From CALKMS01 sp036796755 (GTDB lineage Bacteria > Actinomycetota > Aquicultoria > SKW223 > CALKMS01), in assembly GCA_036796755.1 (NCBI GenBank), contig DAIRCJ010000049.1, positions 1 through 12,061 of the forward strand: a stretch of DNA of 12,061 bases. The letters are read 5' to 3'. Every line of letters begins with the position of its first letter. Position 1 is the first letter of the stretch. Shown here piece by piece: positions 6,664-12,061 of the stretch. The position numbers were made by a program, and so were the translations under genes. The notes beneath the pieces are model-generated. The model did no database searches. It worked only from the letters and a program-made list of their open reading frames with translations, and was not told where the DNA came from.

Positions 6664-7065
6664 CTAAAAGGTAACGGTTATGGCTCGGGTAGGACAGCCT
6701 TTAGCACAGACCTCACAAAGGATGCATTTTTCCTTATCGAACTGAAGCCGGTACTGGCTATCCAGAGTGAGGGCGGAGACCGGGCAGAGAGAGGTACAGA
6801 GACCACAATCGACGCATTTTTCCTGGTCAAGGTCGATGTCCCGGGCTAAAGGCTTAACTTCCACTCCCTGTTTTTCAAGGTAAGCTACGCCTTTTTCAAT
6901 TTTTTCTCTGGGGCCCTCAAGTTCAAGTACCAGATGGCCGCTTTCGCCTGGTTCAACCTGGGCTCTTAAAATGTTAATAATCAGGTCGAAGTCCTTGACT
7001 AATCGATAGGTTATTGGCTGGGTAACATTTTTGGGAGAAAACCCTAAGACGAATTTTTTCTTCAT
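6664..7065 (-). CDS. NIL-domain protein with two [4Fe-4S] ferredoxin motifs
   Basis: Residues 1-75 form a NIL domain, the small ACT-like fold also found at the C-terminus of MetN methionine importers. Residues 80-133 are a bacterial-type ferredoxin with two complete [4Fe-4S] motifs: C84/C87/C90/C94 and C114/C117/C120/C124, each followed by a proline. The same architecture is encoded beside the DUF39 protein in methanogens such as Methanosarcina (MA1821-MA1822), where the pair is required for homocysteine formation from aspartate semialdehyde. Here the gene begins two bases after the DUF39 stop, with GGAGGGA formed by the DUF39 3' end, giving strong coupling. It probably supplies electrons for persulfide reduction on DUF39; the NIL domain may sense or bind a sulfur amino acid. 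It is cytoplasmic, with no signal peptide. Confidence 0.93.
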   Translation of the reverse strand: MKKKFVLGFSPKNVTQPITYRLVKDFDLIINILRAQVEPGESGHLVLELEGPREKIEKGVAYLEKQGVEVKPLARDIDLDQEKCVDCGLCTSLCPVSALTLDSQYRLQFDKEKCILCEVCAKGCPTRAITVTF

Positions 7066-7067
7066 TT

Positions 7068-8246
7068 TTATCCCTCCACTCCTTCAATGATTTTCAAAGG
7101 CTTGAAAGTGGTGTCAGTGGGGAGAGGTTCAACTATCGGGGTAAGGAAAAACTTTCCTGCTTTTATCCAGTTTTTCAGAGTTTCGGCAATTTCCCGGGAG
7201 CGGGCGTAGCTGGTGATGGAGCTGGTGGGAACTTTTTTCCCGTTGATCTCAACCGCGCCACTTCTTAATTCAGCATAATTAACTTTCCTAATTGCTGGTC
7301 GGGTTCGAGAAGGCACCGAATAATCAAGGATAACGGTCTCAATTTCCTCATCACTTATTCCGGTTGCTTGAGCCAAATCTTCATCAAGGATGGGAATGGG
7401 AATACCAATTCCGACAAATAAACTTACTCCGTAGCCTTCAAAAGTAGCAGCTTTGAGATAACGAGGGCTCATTTCTTTTAAGTTTCCAATTAGCGCCAGA
7501 GTTCCGGCCGGTCCAATGGGGATGTTTTTCTGGTTGCGCTCTCTTTTGGGATTATGTTGAGTCCCTGTCCAAGCAACATAGCCGGTTCCCCCTCCCAGAA
7601 ATATACGGGTGCCTACACCAATAGTGCGATAAAAGGGGTCATTTAAGAGAGGCGAAAGCTGAGAGGAAGTAGAGTAGGTGACATTCCCATAGCGAGGAAG
7701 AAGAACCCCCATATAAGTATAGAGGGTTCGGGAAGAAGAATTAGTGGCGGCGGCATAGTTCTGATAGGCGTTTCGGGGGTTAAATAGATAAGCTTCGTTT
7801 ACTGTTTCTTTACTGAAGTAAGTTTCAATCTCTTTCCCTGGATAGCAGTCAGAAGGGCGGAGGGAGTAAGCTTTGAGTTTAAGCAGCCTTCCTCGGACAA
7901 AATCCTCTATAACATGAGCTCCTCCATATTCTAAACCTTTGCTTTCTGATTGCTCGGTTGCCCCCAGGAAAACATCAACGGCGGCTAAACCTCCATAGAA
8001 GGGCACTTCGTTTATGGTCCCCTTAGCAATTTTGGTTGGTGGTTCAGAATGGCCAAAGTTGAAAAAAGCCCCACTTGAGCACATAGGTCCGAAAGTTCCA
8101 GTGGTTACTACGTCTACTTTTTTAGTTGCCCCCTTTGGGCCTTCAGCCTTGACAATCTCAATCATTTCTTCAGCTGTAACCACTACCGCCTCGCCTTTTT
8201 TAATTTTTTCGTTTATTTCTTCCAGGGTCTTCTTGGTTTTTGCCAC
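7068..8246 (-). CDS. DUF39 homocysteine biosynthesis protein
   Basis: At 392 residues this is a complete member of the DUF39 (COG1900, HcyBio) family, which with a NIL-ferredoxin partner makes homocysteine from aspartate semialdehyde and sulfide or persulfide sulfur. Family features seen are TTGTFGPMCSSGAFFNFGH (48-66) with C56, and SLRPSDCYPG (128-137) with C134; their spacing matches the pair I recall as functionally important in the methanogen protein (C54 and C131). GIGIPIPILDEDLA lies near residues 285-298. The start is a GTG placed directly after the stop of the 35-residue microprotein; GGGAGGG in that gene's last codons is the SD, so the two are coupled. The operon therefore makes both cysteine (CysK) and homocysteine without needing transsulfuration or MetY, though those genes could exist elsewhere. 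Confidence 0.92.
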   Translation of the reverse strand: MAKTKKTLEEINEKIKKGEAVVVTAEEMIEIVKAEGPKGATKKVDVVTTGTFGPMCSSGAFFNFGHSEPPTKIAKGTINEVPFYGGLAAVDVFLGATEQSESKGLEYGGAHVIEDFVRGRLLKLKAYSLRPSDCYPGKEIETYFSKETVNEAYLFNPRNAYQNYAAATNSSSRTLYTYMGVLLPRYGNVTYSTSSQLSPLLNDPFYRTIGVGTRIFLGGGTGYVAWTGTQHNPKRERNQKNIPIGPAGTLALIGNLKEMSPRYLKAATFEGYGVSLFVGIGIPIPILDEDLAQATGISDEEIETVILDYSVPSRTRPAIRKVNYAELRSGAVEINGKKVPTSSITSYARSREIAETLKNWIKAGKFFLTPIVEPLPTDTTFKPLKIIEGVEG

Positions 8247-8354
8247 TTAAATCCCTCCCTTCTGGTTTTCTTCAAAGTTTAAAAATTCCTGGCAGTTTAA
8301 ACACAAATCGCCGTTTTCCAGAAAAGCCCAGTCGTTACACACCCAACAAATCAT
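8247..8354 (-). CDS. 35-residue CxxC/CxxC zinc-ribbon-like microprotein
   Basis: This short gene begins at the ATG at 8352-8354 and ends in TAA immediately before the DUF39 GTG start. The protein opens MICWVCNDWAF and has a second pair in DLCLNCQEF, giving C3/C6 and C18/C21 (CxxC-11-CxxC), then an acidic and polar tail. Evidence that it is real: a near-perfect AGGAGGT SD six bases before the ATG, a stop that exactly abuts the next start, and cysteine spacing typical of a minimal zinc or iron knuckle. It resembles the ribbons fused to NifU in the same operon but is a separate gene. It could bind zinc or iron, act as a small chaperone for DUF39, or serve as a coupling peptide. I know no name for it. 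Confidence 0.78.
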   Translation of the reverse strand: MICWVCNDWAFLENGDLCLNCQEFLNFEENQKGGI

Positions 8355-8473
8355 TTTTGCACCTCCTGAAAACATAAGAATAAGCCTTTTAAAAAAGGAG
8401 GCGCATCAAGGGAGAACCACCAACCGAACTCAGGCCAGTTGAGGTTCGAAGGCGTTTTAGTTTCCAGCCTGCT
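8355..8473 (-). promoter_or_regulatory. Structured leader between the Rrf2 gene and the sulfur genes, with possible SD sequestration
   Basis: No gene is seen in these 119 bases. Read on the minus strand, GCCTCCT (8396-8402) can pair over 7 bp, including one G-U, with the AGGAGGT SD (8361-8367) of the microprotein. Upstream, two mutually exclusive hairpins share one arm: 8440-8448 with 8425-8432, or 8438-8447 with 8414-8424. A short CCTTTT/AAAAGG hairpin (8383-8396) lies in the loop. Alternative pairings plus a blocked SD suggest translational control, but the sequence matches no riboswitch class I can name, including SAM-I and T-box. Confidence 0.4.
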
Positions 8474-8911
8474 CTAAATATGATAGACGAAAACACTGGT
8501 TTTCTCCTTTTGTTCTTGAGCTAGTTTCCAGAGACTTTTAGACTTGAGATAGCTTTCAATTCTTTCTCGAAGCCCGGCCCAGACTTCACGGGTGGCGCAG
8601 AAAGGAGAACGGTGGCAGAGGTTAGCTTGGTTTAAGCAGTCAACCGGAGCCAGACTTCCTTCCAGAGCCTGGACAATATCAAAAAGAGTTATTTCTTCAG
8701 GTTTTCGAGCCAGCACATATCCCCCTCTAGCTCCACGATGACTTAAGACGAGCCCGCTGGCTTTTAGTTGCCGAAAGAGGTGTTCAAGATATTTTTCAGA
8801 AACACCTTCTTTTTCCGCAATCATTCCCAGCTGAACCGGCCCCTCGTCCTGGTGAAGGGCGAGGTTAACCATCGCTCTTACTCCGTACCTGGCTTTTGTT
8901 GATAACTTCAT
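8474..8911 (-). CDS. Rrf2-family transcriptional regulator (IscR/CymR-like)
   Basis: A winged-helix DNA-binding protein of 145 residues, the usual family length. It opens MKLSTKARYGVRAMVNLA, followed by the recognition region GVSEKYLEHLFRQLKASGLV (36-55) and the wing RGARGGYVLA (59-68). The distal region has three cysteines, C92, C99 and C105, spaced almost as in IscR (C92, C98, C104), which ligate a [2Fe-2S] cluster; a cluster-sensing role is therefore likely. CymR, the cysteine-metabolism repressor of Bacillus that partners with CysK, is the functional alternative given the operon content. It is the first gene of the sulfur operon, behind a near-consensus promoter with a palindrome at the start point, so autorepression of the operon is inferred. 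Its SD is weak (AGGT). Confidence 0.93.
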   Translation of the reverse strand: MKLSTKARYGVRAMVNLALHQDEGPVQLGMIAEKEGVSEKYLEHLFRQLKASGLVLSHRGARGGYVLARKPEEITLFDIVQALEGSLAPVDCLNQANLCHRSPFCATREVWAGLRERIESYLKSKSLWKLAQEQKEKTSVFVYHI

Positions 8912-8920
8912 TACACAATA

Positions 8921-8937
8921 CCTACCAAAAAGATAGG
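8921..8937 (-). promoter_or_regulatory. Palindromic operator candidate for the Rrf2 regulator
   Basis: CCTATC-TTTTT-GGTAGG on the minus strand is an inverted repeat of six pairs, one of them G-U. It covers the predicted transcription start, just downstream of the -10 and nine bases upstream of the Rrf2 start codon. Position and symmetry suit autorepression by the dimeric regulator; binding itself is inferred. Confidence 0.55.
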
Positions 8938-8940
8938 ATT

Positions 8941-8969
8941 AGTATAAATAACTTGGTTTATTTTGTCAA
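8941..8969 (-). promoter_or_regulatory. Near-consensus sigma-70-type promoter for the sulfur operon
   Basis: On the minus strand TTGACA (8964-8969) and TATACT (8941-8946) are separated by exactly 17 bases, the best promoter in the window. It reads into the Rrf2 gene and, since the downstream genes lack obvious promoters, probably drives the whole unit to 2012. A strong core promoter is typical of operons held down by a repressor. Confidence 0.85.
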
Positions 8970-9044
8970 TCCCTTCGGAAAAGGAATTTTAGGCTCGGCA
9001 GAAAATTTAGAAGGAAAAAGTCGAAGCTTCGGGATAGGTCAGGT

Positions 9045-9518
9045 CTATTTTTTAAAGTCTTCGGGGTTGAGCTTTTCCAGGAACTCTCGGAACTTCTCTA
9101 CCTGTATTTCTTCGCCCTCTTCGGCTACGATGGAAGCTTGCTTTATTACTTCCTCAGAAACATAAATGGGAGCGCCAAAGCGAACAGCCAGAGCGATGGC
9201 ATCAGAAGGTCGGGAGTCAATCTCTACCTCTTCTTCCTGGAAAACCAGGTTTAAGCGGGCGTAAAAAGTGCCTTCAATCAGGTCATTGATGACCACTCTT
9301 ATCAGCCGGACGTTGAGGGTTTCCAGAACGGTTTTAAGAAGGTCATGGGTGAGAGGGCGGGTAGGTTTTATCCCTTGTAGCTCCATCAAAATAGAAGTGG
9401 CTTCAAACTGGCCAATCCAGATAGGGAGATAATAGTGTGACTGCAGATCTTTCAAGATAACGACTGGCTGATTTGAAACAATATCCAGATTTATACCGTG
9501 CACCAACATCTGAAGCAT
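9045..9518 (-). CDS. Bifunctional nuclease (BFN/DUF151) domain protein
   Basis: A 157-residue protein with the BFN domain across most of its length: LPIWIGQFEATSI (31-43), RPLTHDLL (54-61), an interior DLIEGTFYARL (79-89) and the most conserved block IDSRPSDAIALAVRFGAPIYV (in 100-120). Plant and bacterial relatives are described as having DNase and RNase activity, but the biochemical role in most bacteria is unclear. The C-terminus is acidic and helical. It is cytoplasmic, with no signal peptide. The ATG follows AAGGAG with five bases of spacing. It has its own promoter and appears transcriptionally separate from both the TPR/ABC genes upstream and the sulfur operon downstream, so no functional link to either is claimed. 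Confidence 0.92.
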   Translation of the reverse strand: MLQMLVHGINLDIVSNQPVVILKDLQSHYYLPIWIGQFEATSILMELQGIKPTRPLTHDLLKTVLETLNVRLIRVVINDLIEGTFYARLNLVFQEEEVEIDSRPSDAIALAVRFGAPIYVSEEVIKQASIVAEEGEEIQVEKFREFLEKLNPEDFKK

Positions 9519-9562
9519 AAAAACTCCTTAATTCAGTATAGCAGAGTTTTTACTTAACTCAA
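9519..9562 (-). promoter_or_regulatory. Promoter and inverted repeat upstream of the BFN gene
   Basis: On the minus strand TTGAGT (9557-9562), a 16-base spacer and TATACT (9535-9540) with an extended TGC form a good promoter. A perfect 8-bp inverted repeat (AAAAACTC at 9544-9551, GAGTTTTT at 9519-9526) flanks the -10. One arm lies in the promoter spacer, so this would act as a DNA operator rather than an RNA hairpin. Confidence 0.6.
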
Positions 9563-9574
9563 CTTTCCCGAAAA

Positions 9575-10213
9575 TTATTTTCTTTTCGTGGCTTCCTTTT
9601 GAAACTCTTCCTTTAAAAGATTGATGTTTTTCAGGACTTCCTGGGCTTTATCTTTTTCGCCCAGATTTTTGTAGGCAACATAGAGTAGCTGGTAGACGAG
9701 GAACTTTTCTCTTTTATCCCGGGTTAGGCTCAAGGTTTTGTTTAGATAAGGTAGCGACGAGCTATAATTTTTTGTAAGAACATATAACTGCCCCAGGTTA
9801 AAGTTAAGTTTGGCCGAGTTTGGATTAAGCTTTACCCCTTCTTCGGCAAACTTCAGGCTTTCTTCCGGTTGTTTGTAAAGGTAAAGGAGGTAACTTCCGA
9901 CATAGTAAGCATCAACCCAGCGGGGGTCCAGCCAGGTGATAATCCGGTAGTAAGGGACAAGTTCCTGTTCCCGGGTTAAATCGCCATAGTATTCGTGATG
10001 GATGCGGTCAACTCTTAACCAGAGGTAAGCAGCAGCAACTGTTCGAAGGCTTCCCAGAAACTTCCAGGCGTTTTGCCCGGCTTTTAGAGGCAGAGCAGTG
10101 CTAACCAGTCCCGCTTTTACTCGCTCCTGGTAAATAGCTCCTTCAAGAACGGTAAGGGCGATTAAGAGAAAAAAAAGAAAGAAAATCAAGCTGAAATTAA
10201 GCCTTTGCTCCAT
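9575..10213 (-). CDS. Membrane-anchored TPR protein
   Basis: The 212 residues begin with a single hydrophobic helix (about 8-25) without a signal-peptidase-type cleavage site, so it is likely a signal anchor. Tetratricopeptide-like repeats follow: PYYRIITWLDPRWVDAYYVG (87-106), then EESLKFAEEGVKLNPNSAKL and NLGQLYVLTKNYSSSLPYLN further on, with the typical Y/A, G, Y and NP positions. The C-terminus is a basic helix. Its ATG overlaps the permease stop by one base (TAATG), tying it to the ABC transporter. It probably serves as an accessory or assembly factor for that exporter, facing either side of the membrane. The substrate is unknown. Its stop lies about 56 bases from the next gene, which has its own promoter, so it is likely last in its operon. 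Confidence 0.82.
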   Translation of the reverse strand: MEQRLNFSLIFFLFFLLIALTVLEGAIYQERVKAGLVSTALPLKAGQNAWKFLGSLRTVAAAYLWLRVDRIHHEYYGDLTREQELVPYYRIITWLDPRWVDAYYVGSYLLYLYKQPEESLKFAEEGVKLNPNSAKLNFNLGQLYVLTKNYSSSLPYLNKTLSLTRDKREKFLVYQLLYVAYKNLGEKDKAQEVLKNINLLKEEFQKEATKRK

Positions 10214-10947
10214 TAAAGCTCCCGTCGGTTAAATATCAAGATGGCTAGAAGAAGGTAAAAGAGAGAAAAAAACAGGGCATCAGCTAAAGTTAAACCCAGA
10301 TAAGAGAGGGGAATTGTTACCCCGTGAGCCAGAGGATCACTTAAGTTGTAGCTTTCTAAAGAAGGAAAGAGAAAGCTTAAAAAACCAAGCCAGCCAAAAA
10401 CTGCGACCAGCTGGTCTTTGGTGTGACTGATAAAATAAAAGGTGAGGGTAAGGAAAACGGTTATTGTTGGAGTGGCAAAGGTGGAGGCAAAAAAAACAAA
10501 AGCCGAAAGAAGGGAAGCCTCAAGAAAGCCAAGAAAAACTCCGATGAAGATCTGAACTGGCCAGGTGCTGAAGAAAAGATAGGTGAGGAAAAACAGGGCT
10601 AAAGCGGCAACCAGAGCAGAGAAAAAAAGGGCCAGGACAACTCCAAGGTACTTACCGATTATTAGCTCACTTCTTTTTACCGGCTTGGAAAGGATCTGAT
10701 AAACAATTTTTCTTTCCACCTCCCCGGGGAGCTGGTTAGCCGAGAGGGCGACGGCCAGTATGGAGAGGAAAAGCGAGGTGAAACCAAGGGAAAAGTCCAG
10801 GAAAAGCTGGAGTTTGATCCCTACATTGAAAGAAGGGAGATTGGGGATAAGAAAAATAAAAAGGAAAAGGAGGAAGAAGATAAAATAAAGAGTGCGGCGG
10901 CGCAAAATTTCCTGAAAAGTATAAAAGGAAATAGTTTTAATTACCAT
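10213..10947 (-). CDS. ABC-2-type transporter permease
   Basis: An integral membrane subunit of an ABC exporter, 244 residues from the preferred ATG at 10945-10947. It has about six hydrophobic segments: IFFLLFLFIFLIP after an N-terminal amphipathic stretch ending in LRRRTLYF, then a second helix, followed by the ABC-2 hallmark LPGEVERKIVYQILSKPVKRSELIIGKYLG, the coupling region between helices 2 and 3 (quoted here only as LPGEVERK and KPVKRSELIIGKYLG). A TTG at 10963-10965 would add six residues but lacks a better SD. The gene overlaps the ATPase gene by 11 bases and the TPR gene by one, so the three are one unit. The substrate is not evident. Confidence 0.88.
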   Translation of the reverse strand: MVIKTISFYTFQEILRRRTLYFIFFLLFLFIFLIPNLPSFNVGIKLQLFLDFSLGFTSLFLSILAVALSANQLPGEVERKIVYQILSKPVKRSELIIGKYLGVVLALFFSALVAALALFFLTYLFFSTWPVQIFIGVFLGFLEASLLSAFVFFASTFATPTITVFLTLTFYFISHTKDQLVAVFGWLGFLSFLFPSLESYNLSDPLAHGVTIPLSYLGLTLADALFFSLFYLLLAILIFNRREL

Positions 10948-11857
10948 AGCTTTCAACTGCTTCAATAAAGACTTCTTCCAGGCTACCGCCCGGCTTAACT
11001 GAAATTATCTGACACTGATTTTTAACTAAGACTTCAATTAAGCTATTGCTCTGGCGGGAGCTGGTTTTGAGGCTCCAGGTTGAACCATCTTTAACTGCAT
11101 TAGCTTTGAGTTTTTTCAAAGCCGGTGGGAGCTTTTCTTCTTTTGGCCGGAAACTAATTGTTACCCATTCTCTTTCTCTTAGAAGTTCCTCAGTCAAGCC
11201 AGAAAGAATTAAACGGCCCCGGTTAATTATGGCAATGCGGTCGCAGAGCCTTTCCACTTCGGTCAAAAGGTGGGAGCAGAGAAGAATGGTCTTTCCTTCC
11301 TTCTGGAGCTTTAAAAGGAGGTTCCTCACCTCTACCTGCCCCACTGGGTCAAGCCCGGAGGTTGGCTCATCAAGAATTAAGAGCGGAGGATTGTTAAGAA
11401 GGGCTAAAGCCAGCCCCAGGCGTTGAAGCATTCCTTTGGAATACTTGCTTAAAGGTAAATGGCGGACATTTTCCAAGCCAACTTCGCTTAAGAGCTCTTC
11501 AGTTCTTTTTTTAATCTCTTCTGGTTTAAGCCGCAAAAGCTGGCCGTAAAATTTTAAGGTTTGAAGAGGATTAAGATTCAGGTTGAAATAAGGCTGTTCA
11601 GGCAGAAAACCTATTTTTTCTCTCACTTTATCCTCGTAGTGGTCTTCACCAAAAATTCTTATTCGGCCGCGGTCAATTTTAATCAGGTTAAGGACAGCTT
11701 TAATGGTGGTGGTCTTTCCTGCTCCGTTTGGTCCCAGGAGCCCGAAAGTTGAGCCTTCGGGTAAGCTCAAATAAAGGCTGTCAACAGCTTTGATAGGCTT
11801 TCTTTTCAGACCTAATTTATAAGTTTTAGTGAGTTCCTCAATGTAAAGAGCTAACAT
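10937..11857 (-). CDS. ABC transporter ATP-binding protein
   Basis: The ATPase subunit of an ABC-2-type exporter, 306 residues. Walker A is GPNGAGKTT (42-50), the Q-loop is near PEQPYFN (86-92), the signature variant is YSKGMLQRLGLA (139-150), Walker B is LLILDEPTSGLDP (159-171), and the switch histidine is H196 in LCSHLL. A C-terminal extension of about 80 residues with GGSLEEVFIEAVE resembles the CcmA/NatA-like class that pairs with ABC-2 permeases. The ATG has no recognisable SD; a TATAAT (11888-11893, minus strand) lies about 31 bases upstream, giving a short leader. It is first of three overlapping genes. The cargo, whether drug, lipid, ion or peptide, cannot be inferred. Confidence 0.93.
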   Translation of the reverse strand: MLALYIEELTKTYKLGLKRKPIKAVDSLYLSLPEGSTFGLLGPNGAGKTTTIKAVLNLIKIDRGRIRIFGEDHYEDKVREKIGFLPEQPYFNLNLNPLQTLKFYGQLLRLKPEEIKKRTEELLSEVGLENVRHLPLSKYSKGMLQRLGLALALLNNPPLLILDEPTSGLDPVGQVEVRNLLLKLQKEGKTILLCSHLLTEVERLCDRIAIINRGRLILSGLTEELLREREWVTISFRPKEEKLPPALKKLKANAVKDGSTWSLKTSSRQSNSLIEVLVKNQCQIISVKPGGSLEEVFIEAVESYGN

Positions 11858-11875
11858 ATTTTTATAGCAGTTTAG

Positions 11876-11897
11876 TTGTTATGTTATATTATAACAA
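11876..11897. promoter_or_regulatory. Palindrome in the divergent promoter region of the ABC and amidohydrolase-like genes
   Basis: TTGTTAT and ATAACAA form perfect 7-bp arms around eight bases. Nested inside is a second perfect palindrome, GTTATA-T-TATAAC (11883-11895). It overlaps a minus-strand TATAAT and plus-strand TATATT/TATTAT -10 candidates. Symmetry and position fit an operator controlling both directions, but no specific regulator can be named. Confidence 0.5.
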
Positions 11898-11920
11898 GCC
11901 TTTTTAAGGGGGAGAATTAG

Positions 11921-12061
11921 ATTAAAGTAGTTGATTTTCATACTCATATTTACCCTGACGAGGTAGCCGAAAAGGTTGTGGCCAATTTAGAAAGTTACTA
12001 CGGTGTAAAGCGAAAAGCTGAGGCTACCTCTCAAGGCTTGTTAAAATCAATGGCTGAAGCA
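11921..12061 (+). CDS. Amidohydrolase/TIM-barrel metal-dependent hydrolase, N-terminal part only
   Basis: Forty-seven codons run open to the window edge. The protein opens IKVVDFHTHIYPDEVAEKVV, which is the N-terminus of amidohydrolase-type hydrolases (ACMSD/YcfH-like); H7 and H9 of the HxH motif are metal ligands. The rest reads as a helix and the segment VKRKAEATSQGLLKSMAEA. Start choice is unusual: a stop (TAG, 11918-11920) lies just before, and there is no ATG, GTG or TTG before the HxH motif. A good SD, AAGGGGGAG (11906-11914), lies six bases upstream of an ATT. ATT is therefore taken as the start codon, unless there is a base error. Substrate is unknown; the gene is divergent from the ABC exporter. 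Confidence 0.75.
   Translation, partial: MKVVDFHTHIYPDEVAEKVVANLESYYGVKRKAEATSQGLLKSMAEA

Noticed and set aside
8401..8455. tRNA-like GAGGTTCGAA segment
   Set aside because: No acceptor stem, anticodon arm or D arm can be built around it.
8970..8995. Hairpin (ATTCCTT/AAGGGAT) just upstream of the Rrf2 promoter as a terminator
   Set aside because: A seven-pair stem is possible but no U-run follows it on the minus strand; it overlaps the promoter upstream region instead.
9013..9031. CGAAGCTTCG followed by a T-run on the minus strand as an intrinsic terminator of the BFN gene
   Set aside because: The palindrome leaves at most a three-pair stem once a loop is formed, too weak for a confident terminator.
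8896..9165. Plus-strand frame across the Rrf2 promoter and the BFN 3' end
   Set aside because: It runs through a strong promoter and antisense to conserved coding sequence, with no SD.
10963..10965. TTG start for the ABC-2 permease
   Set aside because: The ATG at 10945-10947 gives the usual short overlap with the ATPase gene; the TTG adds six residues without SD support.
11046..11426. Plus-strand frame opposite the ABC ATPase
   Set aside because: Shadow of a gene with all ABC motifs on the other strand.

Overview
The window reads as bacterial DNA, moderately AT-rich and densely packed. Genes abut or overlap by a few bases, and most starts carry purine-rich Shine-Dalgarno (SD) sites. A V-type ATPase subunit, a DUF39/NIL-ferredoxin homocysteine pair, NifS/NifU and an Rrf2 regulator together suggest an anaerobe, perhaps thermophilic, from a Clostridia-like or poorly cultured lineage. 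The sequence alone does not fix the phylum. No rRNA, tRNA, CRISPR array or insertion sequence was seen, and no stretch longer than about 135 bases lacks a gene.

Layout. (1) Positions 1-555, plus strand: the 3' part of a V-type ATPase subunit D gene. (2) 557-895, minus: an unrecognised 112-residue protein, tail to tail with subunit D. (3) 1030-2010, plus: a cation diffusion facilitator. (4) 2012-8911, minus: one sulfur operon. In transcription order it holds an Rrf2 regulator, a structured leader, a 35-residue CxxC/CxxC microprotein, a DUF39 homocysteine-biosynthesis protein, a NIL-domain ferredoxin, CysK, an intact NifS, a second NifS-like protein without the PLP lysine, a NifU/IscU scaffold fused to two zinc ribbons, a DsrE-like protein and a TusA-like carrier. 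(5) 9045-9518, minus: a bifunctional-nuclease (DUF151) protein with its own promoter. (6) 9575-11857, minus: an ABC ATPase, an ABC-2 permease and a membrane-anchored TPR protein. (7) 11921-12061, plus: the start of an amidohydrolase-like gene, apparently with an ATT start codon.

How the genes work together. CysK makes cysteine from sulfide. NifS moves cysteine sulfur onto a persulfide. NifU, TusA and DsrE are plausible acceptors or carriers of that sulfur. DUF39 with the NIL-ferredoxin is the set known in methanogens to insert sulfur into aspartate semialdehyde to give homocysteine. The Rrf2 protein has an IscR-like cysteine triad and lies behind a near-consensus promoter with a palindrome over the start point, so autoregulation of the whole unit is likely.

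The most striking observation is the second NifS-like protein. Its reading frame is intact and it keeps the mobile cysteine, but it has lost the PLP Schiff-base lysine, the PLP-contacting glutamine, the cross-subunit threonine and the substrate-binding arginine. It shares a 209-bp tract (207 identical bases) with the active copy, which looks like recent gene conversion. The tract stops just short of the altered active-site residues.
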